Position numbers and translations under genes: made by a program. The notes under the pieces were generated by a model. It was not told the DNA's origin, did no database searches, and worked only from the letters and a program-made list of their open reading frames with translations. DNA of 64,000 bases from Proales similis (lineage: Eukaryota; Rotifera; Eurotatoria; Ploima; Proalidae). This document shows positions 12,823-25,225 of the stretch, piece after piece. Each line of letters starts with the position of its first letter. Position 1 is the first letter of the stretch. The DNA is taken from positions 1,860,001 through 1,924,000 of the forward strand of contig JAGVRJ010000006.1 in assembly GCA_019059635.1 (NCBI GenBank), written 5' to 3'.

Positions 12823-12895
12823 GCCTTCGTAGCTCAGTGGTTAGAGCACTTGTCTCGTAAACAAGGGGTCGCGAGTTCGATTCTCGCCGAGGGCT
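12823..12895 (+). tRNA. tRNA-Thr (anticodon CGT), copy 2
   Basis: Identical over all 73 bases to the copy 289 bases upstream, with its own T-run terminator directly after it. The flanking sequences are unlike each other, so only the gene body has been kept identical or copied. Confidence 0.95.
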
Positions 12896-13097
12896 TTTTT
12901 CTCCTTTTTAAAATCAAGCCTCAACTGATTGCATCTATTTTATTAATAGTTTAACTCTAATTCAATAAATATTTTTAATCGGAAGTGATCACCGTTACTT
13001 TGTTTGAACAGAACGCTATCAAAAATATAATCAAAAGTACACAACAACAATCAGAGAGGAAACACGCCGAGTTTGGCAGGAGTTAGCCACATTCGGG

Positions 13098-14354
13098 CTA
13101 GTTGAAGCCAAACAACCGCTTTAGGTCTTGACGAAATTTTTTGCCAGTCAGAAAGTAGATATAAAAGTTGATGGTGTGATTAAGCAAGCGAAGAGAAGAG
13201 ACAGCAAATATGACATCACGATTCTGGGGTATTTTGTCCAAGCTCATAAGCAAGAATACAAGCGAGTAGGGAATATAGCAAATTAGATAGGCGAAAGAGA
13301 TACCGAGAAGAGAAGTCGACGTTTTAAGAAACTGATGCTTGCGTCGGCTCTTCACATGACGACTTTTGCTCGACTCGTTTAGACCGTTTATCTCGTTCAG
13401 AGAGAAAGACCTCGTAGTTTCAATCGTGTCTTCGCTCTCTCGTTTAAACAGTCGCATCTTGCTTATTTTGAGCAAAAGCAGAATATTAATCAACAGGGTG
13501 ATGAAGCAAGGAAGAGAATAGCCGATTATTCCGAGCATGATGTTTATGTAAACATCAATATGTTGAAATTTTTCGTAAACTTTTTCTGAGATGCGACACG
13601 GTGGCAAGAAAGCAGAGCTCTGATTTAGTGAGCTTGTTGGCGGCTCATTATACGTCAATAGCGAGACGCCGAACAGATTAAGAGCAGTGAAGACAACGAT
13701 CAATAACGTGAACACGCACACGTTCAGACGAAGGTAAAACTTGGAGCTGAACTGAGTAGTTGAATCCAACGGGTTGTAAATTGCATAGCATCTTGTGAGG
13801 GCTAGCGAGGCAACGAGCCAGTTGTGCATCAATATTGTGATTCTGTTCATTGCAATTATAAACCGGCACATGAAGCCAGAAATGAGCACTGGCTCCATAT
13901 AGATCTCGTCGATAATATTGTACCGGCTCAGAATAAGAAGAGTCCATTCGGTCTGGGTGTAGCCCAGAATTATAAGATCGCACAGGCTTATTTCAATCAA
14001 GTAGAGCTCGAAACAAAGCTGGTGTGGATTTGGCTTGGCGTCATGCTTGAGCCGGTCAAGATTGATTTGGTATTCAGAGAGTCGTTTGGCGATTTTTCCG
14101 TTTGCCAGACTGTCTTGTCGCGGTGTGTAATTGTTATCACGCTGCTCAATCAGACGCCTGTTCAGCTCTTGCCGATTTAAATCGCGGGCATTCTTTCGCA
14201 CTCGGCTTGAATAGAACATGCGTTCATAGAGCGACTTGCAGCAGACGATCACTGACAATAGGTTGGATGGAAAACCGAACAGAAAGTAAAACAGGTTTAT
14301 TCCGATTCCTGTCAGCTCGTGAGAGTTAAAGAGGCCATTTGTTTGGTTGGACAT
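13098..14354 (-). CDS. Rhodopsin-class GPCR, probable neuropeptide receptor, intronless
   Basis: One uninterrupted 418-residue frame. Seven hydrophobic helices at about residues 18-40, 113-138, 160-188, 207-233, 268-296, 346-371 and 382-403. An N-terminal NQT sequon is present; Cys163 (top of TM3) and Cys253 (ECL2) can form the class A disulfide. TM2 has an LxxxD-like SLCDL; the DRY position reads TRC; TM7 has NHTINFYIY instead of NPxxY, followed by basic helix 8. The pattern resembles invertebrate peptide receptors (FMRFamide/myosuppressin-like groups), but the ligand cannot be assigned. Odd: intracellular loop 1 is about 70 residues, rich in Arg, Asn and Gln, where 6-10 is normal; both flanking helices are intact and the frame is open, so it is not a hidden intron of obvious kind. 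Confidence 0.88.
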   Translation of the reverse strand: MSNQTNGLFNSHELTGIGINLFYFLFGFPSNLLSVIVCCKSLYERMFYSSRVRKNARDLNRQELNRRLIEQRDNNYTPRQDSLANGKIAKRLSEYQINLDRLKHDAKPNPHQLCFELYLIEISLCDLIILGYTQTEWTLLILSRYNIIDEIYMEPVLISGFMCRFIIAMNRITILMHNWLVASLALTRCYAIYNPLDSTTQFSSKFYLRLNVCVFTLLIVVFTALNLFGVSLLTYNEPPTSSLNQSSAFLPPCRISEKVYEKFQHIDVYINIMLGIIGYSLPCFITLLINILLLLKISKMRLFKRESEDTIETTRSFSLNEINGLNESSKSRHVKSRRKHQFLKTSTSLLGISFAYLICYIPYSLVFLLMSLDKIPQNRDVIFAVSSLRLLNHTINFYIYFLTGKKFRQDLKRLFGFN

Positions 14355-15681
14355 GATGTAAAGCTCCTCAGCTCGCCAGTTACTCCTATTCTTGTCTGCT
14401 TGTTAGTTGCTAAGAGTTGAGTCAGAGGCTGAATTTTTCTAAATATAACGCCAAGTTTAAGCAAAAATAGAAACATATTTAAGCAAGAAGTTTGAAGAGG
14501 AGAACGATGATGACTTAAATGAACGTCATCAGATTGAAAAGTTTATAGCCTGCTCAAGGAGGCTTGCTTCCGAAGCCAGCCAAACAATCGAGTATGTGGG
14601 GCGTCAAATGCTTTGAAGGGTCTCGTTAAGATCGCGTTCGGATTCGAACCTCACTTGAGGGGCCTAATTTCCTCATGACAAGCGAATTATGTATACCGAT
14701 CTATCGGCTAAATTGCGTTTCTAATTAGAATTCTAATTAAACTCGTTTCATGTTTCCATATCTTTTTCCCAGCGTCGGAGCCGTTTTGTTAAAACTAAGA
14801 AGCCAGAACGAGGCACAAACTCTCAAGCTGTGTGTCTTTCCAACTCATAATTCTTGTTTCGTGTGATGAGTTGGACAGAAATTCATGAATAACAGGAACT
14901 AGAGAAAACCGCGTCAGAACGAATTCTTAACTATTCGGCTGGTGGCGGCGATCGATCGAGTGCGCAATAAGCCGCTTAATTCAATCATGTTTGTTCGAGC
15001 GCAAACAATACTCTTTCGTGTGAATTGTGCGGATATAACCATTCGCTTTATCTGACATGCGCTCGATAATAATCAAATAAAGTGTCACGGCTGCTAGAAG
15101 TGTTTTATGAAAACTCTTCACGAAGCACCAACTCTCTTGCACAAACTGCGTGTATAGACAATTATAGAAGACACACACACACAGACAATAAAGATAAACG
15201 GATAAAAAAAAAGTAAAGAAAAGTCATAAACACGCAATTGTATTGACAATTCTTCAGGCATCAGAGGGCGCATAGGATCTAATCTGATGGAAAAAAATAG
15301 GATCGAACTCTGCAGCGAGTAATTAAGGGGAAAGCAAAACTGAACAGAGAGAAAGGGGGCACAAACAGAAGCTGGTAAAAAGGAAGCAGCGGAAAAGAAA
15401 GAGATTTACTGAACTTGGTGTCTAAAAATAAGGCGCGTTAACAATTGAGGATCAGGACTAGAGCAAGTCTAATTTCCGACGCCAAAAAAAAGAAGTATTG
15501 AAGCCAGCGCACCAGCTCACAATTGCGTCATGCGTCGCGTTTCCTCAATCCAGCATCAGGTGCATCTCAGTTGATTGATTTGTAGAATTTATAAAGAACA
15601 ACCGACAGAGCTAGACGAAAAGAGTCGGTGTGACACCAGCGTTCCTCGTCTCCTCTATATTGGCTTTAGACAAGTGCCTTC
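14355..15681. other. Non-coding spacer
   Basis: Upstream flank of the GPCR (minus) and of the small plus-strand gene at 15682. Mostly AT-rich with GA and A runs; no coding exon seen. A TATAAA box at 15590-15595 is listed separately. Confidence 0.5.
15590..15595 (+). promoter_or_regulatory. Possible TATA box of the 15682 gene
   Basis: TTTATAAAG lies 87 bases before the ATG at 15682, which leaves a 5' UTR of about 55-60 bases. Support is position only. Confidence 0.35.
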
Positions 15682-15991
15682 ATGTCGGACATGAGCCAAG
15701 TACCTAGGCCCATCGACCCCGCCCACATCAAAGTGGAATTCAAAACGCTCTCGACTGGAAACAAAAACGACGATAGACTCTCTCAACACGCTGGTTTTAT
15801 TTCGCTCTGTTTGATTAAAACAAGCCTTCTAAAATTCATGACAAGCGTCACTTGTTTTCACTTTGAGTCGTCGCTATTTATCGCTTATTTAAGGAGAAAT
15901 GATCGTCGCATTTTCTTGCTTGGCTTTTTCTTTCTGAGTAGTCAAATCAAAGAAGGTAAGACGGCATTCGAGCGTAAAGAATGTAGTTTGA
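15682..15991 (+). CDS. Possible small gene, 54 residues, hypothetical
   Basis: ATG-led segment with the codon bias of genuine exons here (start MSDMSQVPRPIDPAHIKVEF). The best model has exons 15682-15793 and 15939-15991, joining in phase 1 to give a basic C-terminus (KSKKVRRHSSVKNVV) and a TGA. Without the intron the frame stays open to 16017 but passes through AT-rich, intron-like sequence. AATAAA at 16017-16022 would end the transcript before the convergent PI4K2 gene. No family recognised. The donor (GTTTTA) is weak, so exon structure and even reality are uncertain. Confidence 0.35.
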
Positions 15992-16108
15992 ACGTTGCGG
16001 ATAGAAGAAGACGATAAATAAATAAGAAAAAAAAATTAACGGAATTCGAAACATTGCCGGCCGGAATGAGCGAGCGCTCTGAATGGATTAAATGCCATAT
16101 CGATCGGT

Positions 16109-18255
<2,147 letters not shown>

Positions 18256-19275
18256 GGTGTACAATTAGACCTAAACGCGAACATTTCAAACGCAACTAAG
18301 ATGATCAATTGTGAAACCGATAATCAGAGAGAATGTAAATTGAGGCCAACAGCTCACTGGCCTCGACTCAGCCCGCAATCCTGGCGGCTCAGTCACACAA
18401 GGGCCTTTCAACTTCATAATCTTTGAATTTGATGAATTATGCATTATTATGAGAAAATTTCGCTCGAGCCACAATCGCTCAAAGCCAGATCGCTCTCACC
18501 CAGTCCCGACCTGGTGCATAAATTTCTATACAAAAAACTCTCTTTCTCTGGCGTCGAGAATATCAACAAGAGTAAAATAAAAAAAAAATTTGAAAATTTC
18601 TGTCTTCATTCTCTTCCAGTAGACCAAGTGGCAGTAAATTCCGAGTCATTAAGATTTGCTGCTCAGAAACGACGCGTCTTTTCGCGTGCTTGAGAGCAAC
18701 TATCATCATGAGGAGTAGGACAGGAGGAGGAGACAAAAAGAGTCTAAGTTTTGGCCAATCCAGACCGAGCGAGAATCTTGAATCAAGATTTGTTGTGCTC
18801 ATCAAAAATGGACTTTATTCCCCACTCAAGCTGTTCGAGTTGGCTATTTTCCTTAATGATTTAAAATTTCTTGGTTTGAGTTTTCTTCTTGTCTATCTGA
18901 CCAGAGTTGTTGTCGAAAAATAAGGCCGAAACGGCCGTGTCTCAAGTGTCTTTAGCCGGTTGAAAATGAATAGAACGAACGCGTTCTGGACCAAAAAGTA
19001 AAGGCAAAGATGCTCTTTTTCATTCTAGCTCATTCTAGCTTTCGGTGTTCGCTTTAGCGAAACGCCCAAAGCAAATCGTTCTATTCGCTCTGGCACAAGG
19101 TTAAAGCAAATGAATCTAGAGCAACGAGCCATTCTTAACAAAAGTTTGAACAAAAACTAGAACAAAAGGGATAGTAAAAGGCGGGCGAAAAAGAGAAAGC
19201 TAGAGAAAGTGAGAAAGGGCCATTCTGAGAAGCAGAAGCGAGTAACCAAGTGCAGTCAAGTAATTTGATGTAATC
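18256..19275. other. Spacer between PI4K2 and the Hsp70-like gene
   Basis: Head-to-head intergenic region carrying the presumed promoters of both genes. No coding exon or repeat family recognised; open frames here lack codon bias. Confidence 0.5.
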
Positions 19276-19281
19276 TATAAA
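19276..19281 (+). promoter_or_regulatory. TATA box of the Hsp70-like gene
   Basis: CTATAAACG lies 57 bases before the ATG at 19333, placing a start site near 19306. No heat-shock element array (inverted nGAAn units) was obvious beside it, though I checked only by eye. Confidence 0.4.
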
Positions 19282-19332
19282 CGAGTCGAAGCAACCGGGT
19301 TATTTCAATTTCTGTTTGTGTTTGAAATTGAA

Positions 19333-22300
19333 ATGGTGAAGCCCATAAGTTTGTTTTACGAGCAACGCAAAGCCCGGCCAGTGAAGCTGTTCGGCTTTTC
19401 GCGCCGTCTCTACAAAGACGTGCCCGATCAGTACGACGAGCTAAAGAAGTTATTCTGGAAGATGCAGATAAGGCTGAACAGCGTCAATCCCGAAGTAATT
19501 CTGCATAATCGTCTTTCTGCTCATTTCGACGCTTTTTAATTTCTTGCCGCGCTTGAACCAAGCTCAAGTTAGAGGATGAAAGCAAACTGCTGGCCGAGGC
19601 CGAAAAGTCAATGACCAACAATCCGACCCAAACGACCGAAACATTGTCAAATATAATGCTAAACGCAGAGTCGTATAATTCGTTTCAATCGAATGTAAAT
19701 GGCCCAACCTGTTTCCTGTGGAAGCCGAACGACTCTTCTAGCTTGACCGGCGAGGCGTCCATTTATCCGAATAATGTATCGGACGCGGTTGAATTTCACG
19801 TGGCCGACTTGCGAACCCTGTGCGAACAATTTGCCGAAGAGAAAGAAGTTCAAGATTACATCAAGCTGCTCCAATTTTGCTTCGGCAATTACCTCGAAGA
19901 TAAAAAGTTCAACATTGCCGAATTCAACCAGACAACTGACTTTTTCCAGGCAAGTCTCACACTTTAGAGCTACTCGAGTTGAGCTTGTTGAGCGGTTCCA
20001 ATACTCAAGGTCGTGTCGAAAAATCCGATCAGATTCAAAATCGAAGGCTCCTACCATTTGTACACCAACTTGGACGTGATCAAGTTTTACATTGACTTTC
20101 TGACTCTGTTTCTCGAGGGCCGTCGCAACACGGTTTGTGCTATTCATTTAAACTTTTTCGCGCATTTTCGCTCATAAAAAAAGCAATTGCATTCATTAAA
20201 ACGGCTTGTTCTAGCTTCAATGGATGATTGTCACCGATCAGGACTACAAGCGAATCCACAACACAATCGTGCACACCGCAGTCGATCTGGCCGGACTCGA
20301 GCTGATCACCGAGCGTGACTTTGCCGATCGCAATCTTTTCGATTTCTTCAAGCTGGTCCAATACCAGCTGGATGTCGCGTGTGAGGTTTAACATTTACTT
20401 CGTCTCGAAATGTTGACGTGCGCTGGGTAATCGATTTGAAAATTGGCTCGCTCGCTCGTAGAATCTGCTGAACGACAGGTCGTATGGCGACTATAGAAAC
20501 CAGCGCAACATAATCAAGTCGTTCGGAATGACCGAGCTCGAGTTTGAGGATTCAATGTTTGAAATAGAATTGACTGCGACTGGCTGCGCCAACGTCTATG
20601 TTCACACAAACAAGAAAATAGTTCTGATCAGAAACCATTTGGGCGATTTCGACGCGTTCAAGGCCAAACGCAATTCAGAATACGACGCGGAAATAATCCG
20701 CTGCTTTAAAGCGCTGCTCAACTATTCGTTCAAGTCAATATTGAGTTCAAGCCAGGAAATGGTCGATAAATGCAACAAGTCAAAATACTGCTACCAAGTA
20801 AGTGAATCGTTCTTGTCTCTCGCTCTTTCAAAAATTAAGTCGGACCCAGTTCTCGGCCGAGAATCCTTTCGTGTTCAGATTCAAAGGCGACGAAAAGTCC
20901 TATTCGGTAAAAGACGTCCTGAGCAAGTACTTTCAATATTTGTCCGCGTCGGTGAGCAAAGTGACCCATAAGAACGTGCGCAAGCTCATCGTCTCCTCGC
21001 ATGTCGACTATGACATATTCAAAAATCGCCACCTACTCAGCGCAATCAAGGACACCGGCTACACTCTACTCGGACAGAACGTGTTCGACTATCGAGTGCG
21101 CGTAAACGATCGTCTGCATGAAATGTTTGAGAAAATGTGGCAGCTGCTAATCAAGAACGACGTAGTATGTGCTCTTTGAATTCGTTCGACTCGAATGCTG
21201 TGTTTAACTGACGAGGCGTTCAGCTTCAAGAGTACTCCGAGCTTGATATGATGGCGCCCAATTTGACACCGGCCGAGAAAGTGGAGACATTTTCGCTCGA
21301 GATCTCGTCGTTCGACGGTGTGCGTGTTTGCGCCACCATCGACGATCGCTACTGCGAGCTCGACCATCACATTGGCGACTTTGTGCAACTTGCAGCAATA
21401 TTCATGAAATTCGAGAACAAAATAGAGAACCGTCGCATCAAAGACGAAATGCTCATGTACAAGAAACTGGTCAAGTTCGGCTTTGACCACATTTCTCGTT
21501 CGTGCACAGAGAGCGAGGCGCGCCAGTTCGACTCGCCCACCATGAAGGTATGTTTGTCAGAGCTTCGCTTGTAATTGTTGCCGGACGGTAACTGCGAGGG
21601 GCTCTTGTAGATAAAATCCAAAAAGCCGATCAAATTCACTCTGGACACTTGTCCGATTGAGTACACAGTCGAGGATCTGATGGTGAAATACTTTGAATTC
21701 ATGGCGCGTTCGGTGAGCCGTCGAACCAAAAAGAGCGTAAGAGAGCCAGTCGCAGGTCGAGCGATGGTTTGTTTGACTGTTTTACTGTGAAAAAAAAGGC
21801 GAACAAGGTGTTGCTCACTCTGCCAACCGAGTTCAACATCTTGCAAAAGAGTCAAATGAAGCGGTTCGCAGAGAAGGCCGGCATCAAGTGCATCAAACTG
21901 GTCGGTAACAATCACACACGCATTCTGGCCATGAGCTCGGACAACCGATTCACCGAGCCCGGAGTCTACGCGTTTATCGACTTGACGTCGGGTAAATTCG
22001 GCTCGTGCTCTTCACTCTGCCGGTCGTTTTAAGATCGAATGCGTTTCTTTTTTAAAGGCGTCCTTTCATTGACACTGTTCGAGTATCGCATCGTAGACTC
22101 GAATGCGATCGATTTGAAGAACTTGAGCGAAAACGAGAACAATGTGACGTTGAATTTAAAAGCTCCGTCCAAAATTCGAATAATTTCTTCTCTTGTCGAC
22201 AACACGATGACGGCCGAAATGCTGGAGAGCGATGTCCAGTCGAACTTGTTCGACAGTAGAAATTCGCTCAAAATTCGAATGAGAAAAGAGCGCCAACTGC

Positions 22301-23361
22301 TGAAGCAGTACACAAATGCAGCTCAAGCACAGTTTAGCCAGGGAGCATCGACGGCCGAGCTAAGCATCGGAGAAGATGAAGAGACGTTGAAAGTGAGCCT
22401 GAGTAAGGCAAAGCAGCTGCTGAACAAGTACATGCAGCGTTCGTCTGAGCTTCTTAGACTCGTCCTACAGGAGAACAGCATTGAGCTGAAGGACTTGATC
22501 CGGGTCGACTATTCTTGTCGCATCTTCTCACATGTGTTTGGCGAGTCGATTCAAGAGAAGCACACACCCTACGAGAGCAAGTTCAACTGCATTGACAGTT
22601 TCAACACATTCGACATTCTCGAATATGTAAGTCGATCGCTTTTCTCTCCTTACTGGCGCTTCTGCTCTCCTTCTCTCGACTGATCTGGGTCTGTCATTAC
22701 ACGATTTTTCTTTTTTAAGCTGCGAATATTCGAAGAAGAGAGAGACAGCTTCGCACAAACGTTGAGCCACAACGTCGGCTTTGCCATAGCCGGAGGCGTG
22801 TTTGACATTCACCTGCATCGAAATCAACCGCTGCCATGCACAAGCGTCAAGACTTATGTGACTGCATTCGACTATCAGAGCGAGCTGCTCTTTCCGATGT
22901 ATATGGGCGAGCGACCGCTGATTAGATACTGCGAGCAGCTCGGTCAGATTAAGATCAAGAATTTAACTCGTGCCAAGGCGGGCGAGATTCCGCTCGAGTT
23001 GAAAATTCACGTGGACGAAGACGAGAAGTTGATTGTGAGCGCTGGCGAGCCGCTCACACGCAAGACGCTCACGGTCGAGTTCGAATTCGAGGACGAATAC
23101 CGCAGTCTGGGCATTCAGCTCAAGCTTGACGCGATCAAATTTCAAAAAGTCGACTCTGAATGCGTGGAAAAAGTAAACGAGTTCAAGACGATCATAAAAT
23201 CGGCGCGTCTAAACGAGCCGAAGAATCTACGCGTCCGGGAAGAGCTCAACTCCTACATGGACAAGCTAAATCAAATGAAGGACAAGATAAATGTGAATCT
23301 GATCGGCCAGCTGCTGGCCGACTTGAAGAAGCGTCTCGCAATGCTGAATGTAAAATACTGA
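19333..23361 (+). CDS. Hsp70-derived multi-module protein without ATPase motifs (pseudo-chaperone)
   Basis: Eleven exons: 19333-19494, 19563-19949, 20010-20132, 20215-20385, 20462-20797, 20850-21164, 21224-21547, 21611-21736, 21799-21991, 22058-22626, 22720-23361; 1115 residues. Three successive units open with the same Hsp70 subdomain-Ib pattern: near residues 184, 394 and 607 (YHLYTNLDVIKFYIDF, KSYSVKDVLSKYFQYL, IEYTVEDLMVKYFEFM), each followed by the strand-helix pair that in Hsp70 reads VVTVPAYFNDSQR (here LIVSSHVDYDIFK, VLLTLPTEFNILQ). Units 1 and 2 end in alpha/beta segments resembling subdomain IIb; residues 55-183 look like another partial unit. Unit 3 continues through FIDLTSG (in place of DLGGGT), a lobe II region and a substrate-binding domain with YMGER...LG...IPLE and VSA. 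No IDLGTT phosphate loop and no C-terminal EEVD. Units begin at phase-0 introns, suggesting exon duplication. Intron 2 is GC-AG. Role unknown; a non-ATPase binding or scaffold function is inference. Confidence 0.8.
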
Positions 23362-23468
23362 CACGCAAGCAGCAGTGGCCTTGCTCTTGTTCTTTTTTTT
23401 TTCTTTATTTTGATCCAAATAAAACTGAGAAATAACGAGCGAGGTGCGCTAATTACGAGTGGGCTCAT

Positions 23469-25225
23469 TTACCGAGACAAGTTTAAATAAACAACAACGC
23501 TCAAGAGAAGCGAGAATGAGAAGTTGGGCGAGTTTGACGATGTGACGCTCGATTCGATCAAATAGTCCCAGTCTTCTAGTCGATGGTACCGAATTGAATC
23601 GTTACTGTGTAGACCTCTTTCGGCCGAGATGCTGTTGATGCCTTTTTTGAACACAAAGAGCTAGACAAGTATTTTTCTTGTGCGCAGATGAGAGGCGAGA
23701 CTTACTATCGACTTTGAATTGGGTCGAGCTATTGCCGATTTCATTCCACGCGATGCATATATAAAAGCCGTAGTCGCTTTGGCCCAGAGACTTGAGAAAT
23801 GTTGAATGAGCTTGACTGCGAGTGAATGAGAAATGGCCTACTCTTATGTGCAGAGTTGAATCGAGCTCTTGATCTGTCGGTCGTCGTTCGTAGACGTTCT
23901 GTTTGGTCCAGGCGTAATCGATGCTGTTCAATTCCGACTGCTGTTTGGGCGAAGATAAGGAGCTAATTAGAGTCCAGCTGTCTCCGCTGCCATAATTTGC
24001 CTCTGACTTTGCCCACAAGTCAAAGGGCGAGAAAAGCCATTTGATTTGTGGCATGGGCTCGCCCAGTGCGGAGCAATTAAGCTTTATCTCGCTGGTTCGA
24101 TTTGACACGCGATAATTACGCGCTCCGCCGAGTATGTAAGGAGCGTCTGATGATTGAGATGAGGCAATTTTGAAATATTGAAACGAGTTTTAAATTTCTC
24201 AAGTAAATTACATTTTGTCTGAATTTTAAACATTCGAGTGGCTGTCGGGCCGAACCCGTTGCTCAGTTGGCATTCGACGCGATCGATCTGCGTATTGCGT
24301 TTAACGTTTTTAATGACCAATTCGTCAGTCGAATGCTTGAGGGCTTGATTTCAAATTGAAGAAAGTTCAGGATTTCAGAAACGCACTCGGATCGGACTGA
24401 AAACGCTCACCACTTGAAGTGCCGTTCTTGAAATGCAGTATCCAGGTTACTTTGGGCAAAGGATTGCCCATGCCCAAGCATCTGATCGCGACGTCTTTAT
24501 TCTCGACAACATCGCGCACGTAGACGTTTTCCATGCCCCAGCCAGTGGCTCTGGTGCGCTCGTTGTGCTCCTGATGGTCAATGAAAGAGGCCGGAACTTT
24601 GAACGTTCAAGTTCGAGTGTTCTCATCTGTGACAATAATCAACTCATACCGATCACATCGAGCATGAAGCGGCTCAGCCAGTAGACGTCGTAAGGGTTCT
24701 GGTTTATTTGACAGATGTAATTGCCAGAGTCGTCGGCCTTGAGCTGGTCAATGGTCAATGACCACACAATTTCATCGCCGTTTGGTCGAGTCAAATAGGC
24801 GCGTTTAGGCGAGATGCGATCCGAATGAATCAATGCCACATCGTCAAGTGCCAACGGCTCAAAATCTTTGCCCGTTCGGCTTTCTTTCGACCAAATGACC
24901 TTAAAAAAAGAAATGCAGGAGCGAATTCAGAGCATTCAACTGGGTTAGTCGATTGAGCCTCAATTACGCGATAGTCTTCTGACTTGAAAAACTCTTTCTC
25001 GTCGAATTTTATCGAACATGTCAAAGTGGCCGATTTGTGGCGTAGCGCAGTCACTTGGAAATTTTGATCCTTGAGCTGTGCGATCAGAGGATTACGAAGG
25101 AACCGATGTGCGAATGTCGCTTGCGCCGAGCTAGCTCGAGTTGACCGCTTTTCTTGTGGAGAGGAGAGATTTAACGTCAATTGAAGCATGACAATTATGA
25201 TCTCGATGGCCGTATGCTTCATCAT
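23469..25225 (-). CDS. Lachesin-like GPI-anchored protein with three Ig domains
   Basis: Six exons: 24968-25225, 24650-24899, 24411-24596, 24212-24343, 23706-24146, 23469-23614; 470 residues. A signal peptide (MMKHTAIEIIIVMLQL) is followed by an Ig V domain (TLTCS, VIWSKE, DDSGNYICQIN), a second Ig (IRCLGMGNPLPKVTW; VECQLSNGFG) and a third (KLNCSALGEPMPQIKW; DYGFYICIAWNEIG). This is the layout of lachesin and the IgLON/DIP groups of surface adhesion proteins used in neurite and septate-junction contacts. The C-terminus SPNFSFSLLLSVVVYLNLSR is a typical GPI-attachment signal, reached with the acceptor at 23614. Ig3 carries an insertion of roughly 60 residues between its C and E strands. The first ATG after an upstream open stretch was chosen since it starts the signal peptide. 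Which of the related groups it belongs to is unsure. Confidence 0.88.

Noticed and set aside
14637-14660. GGATTCGAACC resembling the T arm of a tRNA on minus
   Set aside because: The bases around it do not form the T stem, and no anticodon arm or acceptor pairing is found at the right distance.
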